Assembly (NCBI GenBank): GCA_003993805.1
Contig: RSEF01000021.1
Location: forward strand, 101,440 to 165,439
Source: Himantopus leucocephalus
Lineage: Eukaryota > Chordata > Aves > Charadriiformes > Recurvirostridae
Direction: 5' to 3'
DNA: 64,000 nt
The first letter of the stretch is position 1, and each line of letters opens with the position of its first letter. Below are positions 23,901 through 36,089 of this stretch, piece after piece. The position numbers were made by a program, and so were the translations under genes. The notes under the pieces are model-generated. The model had not been told where the DNA came from. It was given only the letters and a program-made list of their open reading frames with translations, and made no database searches.

Positions 23901-25906
23901 GCCTAACCCCTGGCAATATTTGCAAAACCAGAGCTAATCCAGCTGTCTCCAGCACTATGGAGGAGGATCCCAGGAAGGGGCAAGACCAGCAGAGAGGAAA
24001 CAGAGCCCACCTACCGCTTGGATGGATCAAGATCTCCACAGGTCTGTCGAAGGTGTGTTTGTTGGCCAGCGTGATCACGATGCTCTTGGCGGAGCGAGCG
24101 GAGGGGTCAGCGTCTGCTCGGATCTCATGTGTAGGGCTCTCAACGCCTGCCCGGGGGAAACCGAGGTGCGGTTAGGGACTGAGGACGGGGAAGACCAGGG
24201 AGAAGAGATAGCAAGATGGCAGAGGACAGGAACCAAGCAGACTATGCGATGCTTCTGCCGTATCAACACCCCACGTTAACATCAGCCCCAGCACAGTTAA
24301 CTTGCCAAAACCAGACTCCCCATTGCGGGGGCAGAGAAGGAGGAAGAGTGTGGACATTGCCTTGAGGAGGTGACAAACCAGCCTGGTGCAGCAGGACAGC
24401 CCCGGCGCTCCTACCTGCCAGCAAGCACGGTCCCCGGATCTCCAAGTGAAAGCTGAACTCGTATTCCGAGGGGTTGGTGGCCTCGCTCTCCAGCAGCTGA
24501 GCCAGGCAGAACCTGCTCCCTTGCTCCGGGCTCCCCGATCCACAGTAGTGCTTGTCCCTGCCGGTGAGATGAACCCTAATCAACACGGTGCACATGTTAC
24601 ATTCCCTGTGGGAACTGCAGATCTGCTGGAGGTAAAGCCTGCAGCAGCTCTGCAGCCTCCTGCAGCAACAGCAGCCTTCTGCTCTGCCAGTCCTGCGCCC
24701 CCCCAACATCAGTCCCAGCCAGAGCCCATCCCGTGGGTATTCGTACGTTCGGAGCTGGTGGCTGGAAAGGCTGCTGGCGTTCTCCAGGCTGGCCTGGGGG
24801 ACCCTGGGGACACACACAGCTGGCAGAACGACCCTCACGGCCCCGCTGGGCAGCGTCTGCAGCTCAGAGGAGGTGCTGATGAAGATGGAGACGCTTTCCA
24901 GGGGAGGAATCATGCCCAGGTTAGCCACAAAAACAATCCTCTCCAAGTCCTCATCCATCATGATCCTTCCTGCACAGAGGGGACCACACCAGGGAGACGC
25001 GGTGTCACAACCGTGCAAAATGTTCCTCCCCAGGCCTCCCACCTCTCACCTCCTCCACCCCAGCCCTGGATCAAACGCCCAAACCAGCCCTCACTGCACA
25101 CATCAGCATTTCTCTAAAGAGCCCCAGCCCCAGCCCTCTGCACCACTCCTTCGGCTGTCCAGAGGCAACAGTGCTTTCCAAAACGGATGGCAGACACTGT
25201 AGGGACACGAGCACCACTGAAGGCTCAGCCTTTCAAAAGGAGCCCCCTCAATGCCATGGCGTATGACAGCCAGCCACCCCCTGCCACCTCCCCATTCCTC
25301 TTCCCCTGCTTTTCTTCCCCACGTTCCCTAAAACGCCCTCGACTCCCTCACCGCTTCCATCGCGAGCTCTTCCGTCGGGGAGGCTGCAGCCATTAAAATA
25401 TGTGTCATCTATCTTGGCTTTGTCTTTGATCTGCACCGTCACGGCACGCCGGGACACGGCCGCCTCGAACCCGACAACAGTGGTGCACTCATCCAAGGGG
25501 TAGACAAAGAGACCTGCCAGCCAGAAGGTTTTTTTAGCACTTGCCCAGACCCACCAGCCAGGACCGCAGTGGGGCAGGTCCCTCTTGGCATTTTCTGGGA
25601 TTTTTCACTTAAAAAATTGTAGCCTTGGACCGTGAAGGGTACAACTGAGGACACAATATACGTGGTTACTCTTCCCGCAAGCATCCAAGGGTTTAAGGCG
25701 TGCACAGAAACCCAGCGCTGTGATATGCCTGGCTCTTGCACTGGGAGCTTCACCCCTCAAAACTTGCCTTCAAAAGCCTGGGCTTCTGGGTTGCGGTAGG
25801 TGAGCAAGGCTGTCATCCCGAAGGCATAGCCGCTGACACATGACGTCACCTCCGACGCGGTGAGGGGGAGCGGGGAGCGGGTCATCCGGTTAATCAGCCC
25901 TGGCAT
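5193..25906 (-). CDS. VWA5B1: VWA5B1, von Willebrand factor A domain-containing 5B1 (21 coding exons)
   Basis: I placed 21 coding exons in phase (minus strand, first to last): 25906-25768, 25513-25352, 24969-24747, 24557-24415, 24146-24015, 23748-23624, 20614-20438, 16945-16835, 16751-16549, 15021-14907, 13374-13189, 12913-12718, 11690-11503, 9408-9186, 9000-8683, 8143-8006, 7689-7564, 7057-6983, 6597-6528, 6304-6181, 5957-5193. They total 3,939 nt, about 1,312 residues, somewhat longer than the roughly 1,200-residue mammalian protein. Start MPGLI and end CYNPSSV match the family. The start lies just after an acceptor (exon start about 25940), so at least one untranslated exon lies upstream. 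All introns are GT-AG except intron 1, which is GC-AG. Exons 12-14 and 17-19 encode a poorly conserved linker and are the least certain, especially the exon 12 donor (GTCAGA), the exon 3 donor (GTACGA) and the exon 17 acceptor. The molecular function of VWA5B1 is not established. Confidence 0.94.
11367..11396. repeat. (TA)n microsatellite
   Basis: Two runs of alternating T and A interrupted by TCTC lie just downstream of the exon 13 donor, inside VWA5B1 intron 13. It is a simple sequence repeat likely to vary in length. Confidence 0.8.
16549..20614 (-). other. VWA5B1: VWA5B1 exons 7-9: vWA domain with complete MIDAS
   Basis: Exon 7 carries the DxSxS metal-binding motif as DRSKS (Asp353, Ser355, Ser357 in the assembled protein). 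Exon 9 carries the MIDAS threonine in MGGTNIL (about Thr424) and the aspartate in LLTDGA (about Asp451). All five metal-coordinating positions of a vWA MIDAS are therefore present, so divalent-cation-dependent ligand binding is possible; the ligand is unknown. Intron 7, about 3.5 kb (16946-20437), is the longest intron and splits the domain. Confidence 0.9.
22376..22388. promoter_or_regulatory. Octamer/Sox composite-like motif in VWA5B1 intron 6
   Basis: TTTGCATAACAAA resembles the adjoining Oct (TTTGCAT) and Sox (ACAA) half-sites of known Oct-Sox elements, read in reverse orientation. It sits in an AT-rich part of intron 6 (about 22,260-23,420) that differs in composition from the GC-rich surroundings and contains several homeodomain-type TAAT cores, as intronic enhancers often do. 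The motif is visible; any enhancer role is inferred. Confidence 0.25.
24747..25906 (-). other. VWA5B1: VWA5B1 exons 1-3: VIT domain
   Basis: The first three coding exons encode the N-terminal VIT (vault protein inter-alpha-trypsin) domain, about residues 1-175. Recognisable stretches are SCVSGYAFGMTALLTY, FVYPLDECTTVVGFEA, VTVQIKDKAK and DEDLERIVFVANLGMIPP. This pairing of VIT before vWA is the hallmark of the VWA5/inter-alpha-trypsin heavy chain group. Intron 1 begins with GCAAGT instead of GT; a TGA codon lies in frame within 10 bases beyond the junction, so the intron must be removed to read on. Confidence 0.9.
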
Positions 25907-28590
25907 CTTCCTGGGGGTCTGTCGGTGATGGTGGGGTCACCTGCAGCGAGCTGGAGAGAGGTGGAAGGGCGAGAATGAATGAGGAGTGCCGAGTGTCCAA
26001 AACACTTGTGTGCCCCCGCCACACCTCATTTTGGCTTCCGCAGCCCTGAGGACAGAAAGGTGACTGACCCAGGACAGGACACGACCTGGGCTTGACAGCT
26101 CCACTGCTGGAGATGGGGACGGAGATGAGACCCTGGTGGGAAGATGCAAGGCGAACACTTGCCCCAAATCCCCCCCAAGGCGCAAGGGAGGAGGTTCAGA
26201 TGAAACCTGCCTGGCTGGGGACGCTGCAGTGGGGGATCACGCGTCTCACCAGCTCCCACACCCACCTACTGCTTGAGTCTGGGCAGAGTGGGTTAACATC
26301 TCTTTTTGGACCTCCTGCTTCTCATTATGCTCCAACCCGACAAGTTTGTCCAGGGTAAGACTACGACCCTGAGAGTATTCCTTTAGCCGGCGGGAAGAAA
26401 GAGCAGGCAGGCAGAGCCAGGCATCCTCCCTGCCCTCCCATGCCCTTGGCAGCCCGTCCTCGCTGCATTTTGGGGTGGTGGCATGGCTCTGCTGCCCCTC
26501 ATCTCCACATCCCTTCTGCAAAGGCTGACTCATCCCTCCGCTCTGCTCAGCGGAGAACATTCAGATGCAAAGTGGCTATTTCTGCCAATTACATTTCAAC
26601 TCGTTTTCCCTGAGCAGGTTTTCCTCTGTTCCAGCTCATCTCCCCCAAGACCCAGGGTTTCAAAGGAGACCTTTCAGGTTGCTCTGGGGCCACATCCAGC
26701 TCCCCCCGGGGCACGGGGAGAAGTTGCTAGGCAGCAGTTCTCCCTGGCTGGCTCTGCGATGCTTTATGCAATGATTTACAAGGCCCAGGAGGAGCCAGCA
26801 GCAGTGAAATACATCAGTTTCTCATTTCCTCGCAGTCCTGCGTTATTAAAACCACCTTTATATGCAAATGCCATGGAAGACACGAACGGCAGACATCAAG
26901 GCCACGAGCTCGCCGAGCGCTCGGGCAGGAAAATGGCACTAAGGGAGGAAAAAAGGGAGAGCGAGGGAAAGAAAGCAGGGCTGGCCGGGATGCGGGGGAG
27001 CAGCCGGTGCACCCAAGCAAACCCCACAGCAGTGGAGAAGACGATGGAGGGCGGCAATCTCAAGGCACACTCCTGAATCCTAGCCAACGACCCCGGCCGT
27101 TTCTGATTTAATCCTCCTCTCCTTCCACCGCAAAGGCTGCTCGCGCCAGGAGCTGCCCACGGAGGGACGGGGGGATGCAGCCGGGGGGATGCAGCCCGGC
27201 ACAGTCAGGAGATGCAGGAGCGCGCCCAGCTCGGCTGCTCCAGCACAGGAGCCCTCCGTGAGCCCAGGGGAGGCCGTGACACACCGGGATGCTCCAAGCC
27301 ATGCCAACAGGGGTTGTAAAGTCAGAAACTGGCAAGAGTTCACCTGCTACAGGGAGAGATAACGAAGGTCATCTTGCTGCCAAGACGTGGCAGAGGCCAT
27401 CAAGATATCGGGAACTGATTAAATGCCAGGCGGGGGAAGAAGGAGGGGGGAATTATTTTGCCTTAGGGAAGAAAGCAAGCAAGAAATAACAAGGGGAAGG
27501 TGCTCTCTACCAGCTAGGCACAACGGGAATTCATTACGGGGTTGCCAGAGAGGTGAATTCAGGCTCCAGGAGCGTGACTTCAGCCTGGCAGCTCTCTTGG
27601 CTGCGGAGGCTTACAGCAGAGCCACGGGTGAGATCCAAACCCCTCACCTCTCCTGCACCCACGGGAGACCGGGGACGTGCTTCCCATGGCAGCAGCTCTG
27701 CCAGCGGGGATTTCTGCATCACCCAGGCCAGCACAAGCGTTAAGAGACCCTTGGTGGGATGCAGAGCCCCGTGCACGTCCTGTATAAAGCACACCAGGAG
27801 AGTTGCACCTCTCCTGCAGCTCCAGCACAGCCCAGAGAAGCCCTGCACCAGCCCTGCCTGCCATGCCAGCTGGAAAAACTGCCCCACAAGGACTGGGAGG
27901 GCTCGGAGGGCTCTTCCCGGCTGCTTCCCGCTCCAAGGCCCTTGGGATGGGGCTGGGAGGCAGCCGGCTGCTGCCAGCACAGCCCAGGGGCTGCTCCACA
28001 CAGATCGTGTCGCCAACGCCATCAAGTGACTGCAGCGTGGAAAGGGGAGAGCAGGAAGACTGGCATGGGGGAGAGCAGTGGGAGAGAGCTGGCATCTCCC
28101 TCCTGTGCCCCCCGAGGAGCCCACCACCGCCACCCCCCCGCTGCTCCCCATCCTGCCTTTGCTGCTCCGGGACCTGCTCTCGGTCTCCATCCAGGTGGTG
28201 GGGCTGAACCCTCAGGACGGGAGCTGGCAGGAGCCCACATCCCCAAAATTACCACCAGCATCGCTGCCGCACAGGGCATCCCTGCATCCACCCTGTCCTC
28301 AGCGTGTCCCCTCATTGCCACCACACGTGCCCTGCCTCCTGCGTGCAGCCGACATGGGGCCATCCCACGGACCTGCCCAGACACCTCCCGACCCACAGCC
28401 TCACGCTGCGTTTGGCATCCCGGGAGGAGAAGGGGAAACCATTGGCGAATCCCTTCAGCCACCTTGCTGCACCACTGAAAATACCCCTCACCCATAATCC
28501 CATCAGCTGGGGAAGCAGCTCAGGGCTGGGGACAGAAATCACCCCTTGGCCAGCCGCGCTCAGGACCGGGCACACCAGGATGCTACCATG

Positions 28591-28618
28591 TTTTTCTTTT
28601 TTTTTTTTTTTTTTTTTT
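28591..28618. repeat. Poly-T tract
   Basis: A run of 27 T bases is interrupted once by C. It may be a simple expansion or the tail of an old retrotransposed sequence on the minus strand, but I recognise no element body beside it. Confidence 0.7.
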
Positions 28619-30784
28619 CCCCCCTTTGCTTTGTAAACACTCTTTCCTTGACAATCTGCCCCTCTTCACGGCCAAGGAGGAGGGAGCGATGCTGGCAATA
28701 TGTTCGCCCCGCTCCAGGCTATACCTCCAGCCAATTTCTGTGCACGATTTGCAGAGAAGGCACTGATTGATGCTGCACCGACGTCTGCGGACGGTCCCGG
28801 TGACGTGCAGAGCGCGCAGGGCTTTGCTTCGGAGCGCAGACGGCACTGCGACGCGCAGGCTCGCCCAGAGCTTGCACCAGCCACTCCACCTGGCTGCAGG
28901 CGCCTGCCCCAACACACCAGTGAGGTTTGGAGCTGGATTTTAAAGGACTGGGTTGGAAAGGGTGTTTATGAGCCTGACAAGGGGATGTGATGCCTGGAGC
29001 GCTGCTCAGAGCTGCCTGGGTGCCCGTCAGCATCTCTAAGCACTCAAAAAAATCTGATTTTTGAGCACGTGTAGTAAAGACAGAGGCAGAATAATGCTCT
29101 TTTAAGGTGTATTTCCACACATTGAATAAAACACAGCAAACCGTGACTGCTGCAGCCACGAGCACGCAGCCTGGCTCCTGCACAGCTCCCAAAAGCACGT
29201 TAGGGTCCCAGCAGTGCCACCACCGCGGGGTCCCTGGCACCCACAGCCGACAACAGGCCAGCAAGACCCAAACCAGACTTGACAGCCGGGATAAAACCTC
29301 ATGCTGCCTGCGGCACATCCCCACCTGGCCCTGACGGCTGAAGGGCAGATGTCCAGAGGCAGCCCCGGCTGCTTTTGCCCCCCCAAGACACAAACGCAGC
29401 CGTGCGAAGCCCAGCCCAGTGCGATGGATGTATTTTTGGGCTGCTGAATCGCTGCACCGCCCTGCTGTAACCTCTTATCAGCCCCAAATGGGTCCCCTTG
29501 GAAATCTCACCTCCAGGTCCAAGCCAGACCTGGGTCGCAGCCACACTGCTCGGAGGGTGACTGTTTTTCTGCAGCCGGGTAAAATATTCCTTCCATTTCA
29601 TCTGTATCAATCAACACTGACATCCAGTGGCTTGTCAGGATGATTACAGCCGGTGTGCCTTGTGGAGATGTACAGATGTACAGCCCTGGAGGGACCCCCC
29701 TGGATGGTGGCGGGGTACATGTGGCACCACAACCCTGGGAGCTGCTGGGCCACCACCACGGGGGAAGCAAACTCCCCCCTGTTTGCAAAACCAAGCCAGG
29801 AGAAGCTCTGCGCTTCTCAAGCTTTTGGGGCTCTCAAGCAGAACCATGCTTTGGGTATCTCCCCTGGCTTGGCAGGGGCAGCACAGCTCGGGGAGCGGCC
29901 GTGGGCACGCTGCTGGGACTCCCCTGACTTTGCCTACCTGACCCACATCAACTGCAGGTCATCCCTAAGACACGTAGGACCCCTCCAGCTGGTCTCCCCC
30001 AAAGCATGAGGCTCAGACCTTGCCAGGGGACTGCGATCAACCCCCTGAAACATTTCTAGGAAGCAGTAGGAGCAAACAGTGTCCGAAACGACGCACGCAG
30101 CGCTCTCCTGTCCGAGCCCCTGCACAGGGTTGCTGGTTGACGGCAGCACCTCCTGGAAGAGATGTGGATCCACCATGGCAGACCTGTGGGAACCTCTCAT
30201 GAAAAGCTCCGGGAGCCGTTCTCCCATCTCCAGCCTCCCTTCGCCTCAAACTGCAAGCGTGGGGTATCCTGCCTGCTGGGAAAACCAGCAGAACCGCCAC
30301 CGCGCTTCACCCCGGAGCCGCGGCAGATCCGCTGCGGGGTCACAGCATGGCACCCCACTGCCAAAGAGGTGACAAAGATTTTTGGCCAGAGGCATGCACC
30401 CCTTTGGGAGCCCCCAGTGGGCACCCCAAGGCCTCGGATATGGGCACTGGGGGAGGCAGGGGGGAGCACGCTGCTCCTGCCAGCACCCTGCCCAGAGAGG
30501 CACCCAGCGAACGCAAGCGGGCTGCCCCTTCCCGGGGTGATGCAGCGCCAGGTTGAGACGTGGCTGACAGCCCCCGCAGAGCCAGATTTGGGGGACTGTC
30601 AATCATCGCCCTGGCAGGTCTCTTGGGCCATCCGTCCTGCCCCAGCGCTGGGTCTCATGGACCCTGATTCATGTCCCAAGCCCTGTTTCTAGAGCCGTCA
30701 ATCACGTCCCTGTGCAGACAGCATTTCTGATACGGGGTTTAGTTAACCCCTGCCTCGCTGGGCTCGCTGCTGCGCCAGCGCTTG

Positions 30785-30879
30785 GAAGATCTCTGGGCTG
30801 AGACACAGAGGGAGGTTTTAGCCCATCCGAAGGGCGTCCAGGCTAAAACCTCCCTCTCTGGCTCAGCCCAGAGATCTTC
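30785..30879. repeat. 95-bp near-perfect inverted repeat (hairpin)
   Basis: The left arm 30785-30823 and right arm 30841-30879 are each 39 nt. The reverse complement of one matches the other at 37 of 39 positions, with two mismatches near the middle (around 30803-30806), leaving a 17-nt loop. A short piece of the right arm (GGCTAAAACCT) recurs just downstream at about 30885. The RNA of either strand would fold into a stable long stem. It could be a pre-miRNA-like hairpin, the remnant of a palindromic mobile element, or a local inverted duplication. No open frame or transposase is attached. Confidence 0.85.
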
Positions 30880-31422
30880 GGCTGGGCTAAAACCTCGAGG
30901 CAGCCAGCCCTGTGCGTGGGATGCATGCGGAGCCAAGGATGTCGGGCCCCCGGGAGCAGCGCAGCCCTTTTCCATCCACCTCTGCCTTGCCCCAGCCAAG
31001 CGTGGCGAACACAAGCCAGGTCCCTGGCGCTTTGACCCTTATCAGGAGGGGATCAGAGTCCCCCCTCACCCTGCCAAGGTCAGTCCTCCCTTCCCCCAAA
31101 CCAGTGTGTCCACAGCTGGGATATCCCACCTGGCTGCCCAGGAGAGCAAAAGCCCGTCACCCCCAGCATCGTCCCCCTCCCCATCCAGCCTCCTTTGCTT
31201 TCCCTGCGGGGAGATGAAGACAGTCACTATTAACGTCTGTAGGATTTTGGGGAGGGGAGGGATGCTCAGGGGCTCAGCATCCAGCTGGGAAAAGGCAAGG
31301 CAGGGAAGCAGCAGCTTGCAAAGTGTGGGCTTGTGCCTGCAGAAATATTATGACAGGGATCTCTTCACAGAGCGGCTTTGTGCTGAGATTGTGCACAGCC
31401 TTGGGAAGTAACAGCCCGCTCG

Positions 31423-31457
31423 CACACACACACACACACACACACAGACACACACAC
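31423..31457. repeat. (CA)n microsatellite
   Basis: Seventeen CA-type dinucleotide steps with one CAGA interruption. It is an ordinary simple sequence repeat in intergenic DNA and likely polymorphic in length. Confidence 0.9.
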
Positions 31458-34400
31458 CCCTGCAGAGCACACACAGCCCAGCCTGCTAAAAAGGTGCAGG
31501 AGCAACTGGAGAGTAGCCACTGCTTTTCTTACCTTTCCTGGAAGAAGAGAGAGGAGGAGGAAGAGGAGGAGGAGGAAGGGGATGGGGGGGTTGGAGCAAC
31601 TTCACCCACTGCTGCCGGCCCCTGCAAGTGCCCTCAGCTGGGCTTGGGGGGCAGGAAGGGCAGAAGAAATCCTGAAGGCGGCAGGCACGGCTTCAGACTG
31701 CTTTTGTCTCTGAAAGACACGGAGAGAGACGGAGATAAGGAGAGAGGGAAGAAAAANGCAAGCGCCAGGGCTTGGGGTGGGGGGGAGCGCCGCACAACAG
31801 CCACCTCAGCAACCTGTGGCATTCGTCCCCCCCCGGATCCTCCCCGGGGCCCTCTCTATCGGAGAGGGATGCTGGGGCTGCCAGCGCTGCGGGGTGGTCC
31901 ATGGGGGTCTGGGATGGGGAAGGGGCTTACCTAACCGCCTGCAGCAACATGTGCCCCTCTGGCGAAGCTCTGCCCGGGAGCCGGGGAGGGTTTTTTGGCT
32001 TTCCGGAGCGAACACCCGGCTTCCCACTGGCAGCCAGCTGATGAGCGCACACTTTCCGGAGCTGTTTGGGTGACCATCATTAAGTGGAGCCATTTGTTTT
32101 GTCAGGGAGGTAACCATGACAATCACCCTGTACACACACCGCTGGCTTCTCCGCGCCTCCTCCCCTCCTGCTCCCCCCGGGGGGCTGCAGGGGAAGGGGC
32201 GAAGCCCACCCGGGCAGAGGAGATGCCCTTGAGATGGTCAAGTTGGCAGAGAAAGGGGGATGCAAACTCGTCTTACCGATCACCACCACTTGCCTCCCCC
32301 GGGGTGAGATTTTCCGCAGCAGCTGCTGGGAGGGGAAGAAACCCCCTTTCTCCCATCGCCTTTCACTTCTGTCCTCCGCTTGATCTTTTAAAAAAAAAAA
32401 AAANAAAGCCCCCCCCCAAAATCGGGTCTTCTGCAGCCCTAGGCCAGATTTTCCCCTCTTCCCACCTTGCTGTTGTCACTGTCCCCGTCTCTGCTCATCC
32501 ACCCTTTCCTCCCCAGGCACATCCCAAAGCCCCTCACCGAGCAGCCCCCGGGCTGCGGGGCATACAGGGGGACTAAAGGAGACCCTCCCCATGGGCAAAG
32601 GGGAGGGATGCTGTAACAGCGGGATGTGCTTGTGCGGGATACAGTCCCTGCCCCGAGCAGCTCACACTTAAAACGCAGGAAAAACGACCTGGAGATGAAA
32701 GGGGAAACTGAGGCAGCAGGAAGGGCACCGGATCAGCCACTGTCCCAAATCAGAGCTGGACAGCGAGCCTGGGTCGGAGCACGCAGATGGGAAATGCTCC
32801 TCCTCACCGCTCCCTAAATTCGGTGATAAGGGCGCTGCTGCTGACAGCCAGCTCGCTAGCATTGAAAATATCACCGTCTCCCTCGAGACAGAAAGCTCTC
32901 CAGCACAGCGGTGATCTGCAGGAGGACAGAGGCTTTTTCCCCTCGCCTCGTCCTATGCAGAGACACAGATCCACCCGCAAATCTGTCTGGTTTGAGTGTC
33001 CCACCACAGACCCATCCCTGGCAGTAAATCCACCGCCACCGGCAGACTGAGCCCCTAAACTCACCCAGTGGGCTCTGGGCTAAAACATCTCTTCCCTGTA
33101 ACCCCCCGGCTCCCTTTCCGCCTGCGTTCAGATGAACTCGGAGCATTTTGTTTCTCCCCCTCGTCACTCCGCATACGTAGGAGGACCGGGGTGACCAGAC
33201 GTATGGCATCCCTAATGAACCATCTCGTCTTCACCGAGAAGGACGTGCTTTAGGGAAAACTGCAAGAAACTCTGCAAGCAGATGCCTGGTTGAGAGTCTT
33301 TTCCCTAAGCCCGACTCCCAGAGGCTGACTTAAGGCCTGAAGCTTGAGAATTTACGGCTCTTGCTAGACAAATAAGTCAGCCACGGAGAAGCCCACGTCC
33401 CATGTTTCCAGCGCCTGTTAAAATGTTTGCTTACTATGGCTTTTGGCTCCTACGAAGAAAATAACATATGTCAGGAAAAATCCTGGGATTCATACCAACG
33501 AATCTGGTAGCTGCGGCATATTTATTTATAAAACAGAGCAGGATCCAACATGGAGGCTGAGGCAGATGCGAGACCTCGAGAGAACAAACAGAGTTGGTTT
33601 AGGGGGCACTAATATTTAGCGCTGAAGGTGAGGCCGCATGGCCAACGGCATCAACACAACGTTCAGAAGTGCTGCCACATCCCAAAGCAGCTTCCAGGGG
33701 CTTTTGACTGGTGTTTATTCCTTCTCATCCTCTCCAGACTGGTCATGCCTGGGAACCCCCACCGTTGATAAGGGCCACCTCCTCCCAAGGAGCGGCAGCT
33801 GAGAAATCAGATGGGCAGGGGCATAAATGAGACCAAATTTGGGGGAGGACAAGCTAAAAATAGAATTTGAGCTCATCAGAAGTCCCATCTCGCAGCTTGT
33901 GGCTTACCCACTCGGGGTCAGACAATAGCTGGTGGAAGGCAGCACCTCTAAACATCAAGGCACCGCAGAGGAGTATTTCCAGTCCTGTTTCATGCCTGGG
34001 ACCAGCCCAGGTGAGTTATGGGACCAGCTCAAGGGCATCGAGTGGCCAAGCACAGGACAGGCTCTCCCGGCTTCTGGCCCGCTCGTTATTCACCTCGCTC
34101 ACGCTTCAACACTACACGAGTATGCAAGCGCAGCGCTCTCATGTTTGCGCACTCCGAACACAGCCTGCGTCAACGGGCTGGGAGGTTTGGGCATGATTAA
34201 AAGAAAAGAAAAAACCCCAACCTAAACCAAATCTCCTGCTAGATGGAGAGCAATGAGCACTTCTCATTATCTCCATGCGCTGCTCTGTATGTAAATGCAG
34301 TTTTCCTCACCCTGGAATGCTCTGGGGAAAAAAAAAAAAAAAAAAAAAAAGGAAAAAGGAANTGCTGATAAAAAGGGATAACACAGGGCTAAGCAGGGAC

Positions 34401-36089
34401 TGCCGCCTCCTCTGAGCAGGCAGGAGCATGGACAAGGAGCCTCCAGCCTCTTCAGTGGGTAAGGACCACAGTTAATTCCCATGAAATTCCACATTTGCCC
34501 TCCCAAGACCTCTAGTTCTAGCACAGCCGAAGTCCACTGATGAGGGGAATGAAGCATTTCTTTAATGTTAAATTAATCAAAATATTTATTCCATGTTTAA
34601 AAGAAGAAATATTTGATTATTTGGCAGCAGTGTCGCTAGCACAATCAAGGACCCTGTACGGGCGGCTGGGCACACACGCTGGGAACCCAGCCCTGCCCCA
34701 GGGGCTGACGGAGAAAAGTCCTTCTTCACGTACAGAAGGCGCAACGCAGCAACACCCACCATCGGCAGCATGATCGTGCCTCAGTGACGTTCCCCAGAGC
34801 CTTGAAAATCCCAATAAATTATTGCACCTGAGGCAGAGGATTAGAAAGGAGGGCTTGGAAAGATCTGCCTCCAGCTAACGCTGCCTAACCACGGGCAGTT
34901 CTCGTTTCCTGTGCCTCAATTTTCCCACCTCTAAAATGGGGCTAATTCCCACTCCATCTCTTTCCTGGAGGTGCGTGTCTCTGCAAGAAAACATTGCGCT
35001 GGGATGCATGAGCATCTCTCTCTGCAGCTAAAAGTGCCCATCGGCCTCTGGGACTTCCCATGTTGCTTTTTATTTTTACCCTAATTAATTAATTAATGTC
35101 TCAGACTTGCTTTTAGCTGCCTGCTCTGTTACCGTTGAAAATCTCCTCGCGTTCAGCTCCTGTGTTTGGCATCCTCCTGGGCGCTGTGATGATGAGTTGC
35201 CATGGAAAAAAAGCCATGATGTCACCTCTACAAATAAAAACTGCCAGACCCCAAAGTTCACATGCGTGGCTGGGGGGGAACCCGATGTACAGAGGCACAC
35301 AGAGCTCCCGCCTCCAAAGAGGAAACTGAATTAGATGGACAGGGAAAAAGCACCAGCCAACAATACTCAGGTTTAGTTGGAAAGGAAAAAAAAAAATAAA
35401 TCAGAGGGGCATTTGAAGAGCACTAGTGAGCCCGGTGCTGCCTGGGCTAAGGAACCAATATCAGCAAAATTGCATGAGGTGTGGACAAGATTTCTCATGC
35501 ACAGAAGGAAATAACAGCTCAGATGGAAAGTTTCAGGCTGTGGGAAGCAAGTGGCTTTGTGTCTTCATTAAAAGGGAGGGTGAATATCGAGACAAGGAAG
35601 TAACCATCGTCTTGGGAACTTCTGGCTGATGCCTACAGGCTTGGTCATTTTACTAGTTCTGCTGCATATAATAAACACACAAATTAAGACCCTCCTCGAG
35701 GGCCGCTCCTTCCACGCAAGCTTCAAGGAAGCACAAAGACTGCACAGGGAACAGCAGCCCAGTGAGGAAATCCCGCAGGCTCTTCCCACACTTCTTTCCT
35801 TTCTACTTTCCCTTTTTCTTGCCTTGATTCCAGGAGCTTTAAAGAACAGGTTCGATATCGGGTCTAAGCCAGTTCCTGCCCTACAGCGAGAGACGGGACA
35901 CAAACGACTTTTCCATGTTCCTGCCACTTCTACACCTCCGTGACTCATTCTACAACCTTGTTTTTCACCTACATCTCTATTTCAGAGACAGAAAGAGCTG
36001 CGCTTCCCTCGCAAATGTCACAGCCTCCGTGTGATTTCCCCTCAGCCTCAGCTCCCAAAGGGACTCCATTACACGGGAAACCCACTCCC

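Larger units (their letters stand above)
25941..36080. other. Intergenic region upstream of VWA5B1 and DDX19
   Basis: No coding exon is recognised. The 5' untranslated exon(s) and promoter of VWA5B1 must lie here, because the first coding exon begins at a splice acceptor (two possible AGs, with exon starts at 25940 or about 25950). A CpG cluster at about 28,760-28,870 could be promoter-related, but I cannot tie it to a transcript. Homopolymers, a CA microsatellite, a GA-rich tract near 31,550 and a strong inverted repeat at 30.8 kb are the visible structures. Single ambiguous bases occur at 31757, 32404 and 34362, all next to homopolymer or low-complexity sequence. Confidence 0.55.

Noticed and set aside
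28022..28497. Overlapping Pro/Ser-rich frames upstream of VWA5B1
   Set aside because: GC-rich composition keeps frames open on both strands; there is no domain, conserved start or splice context.
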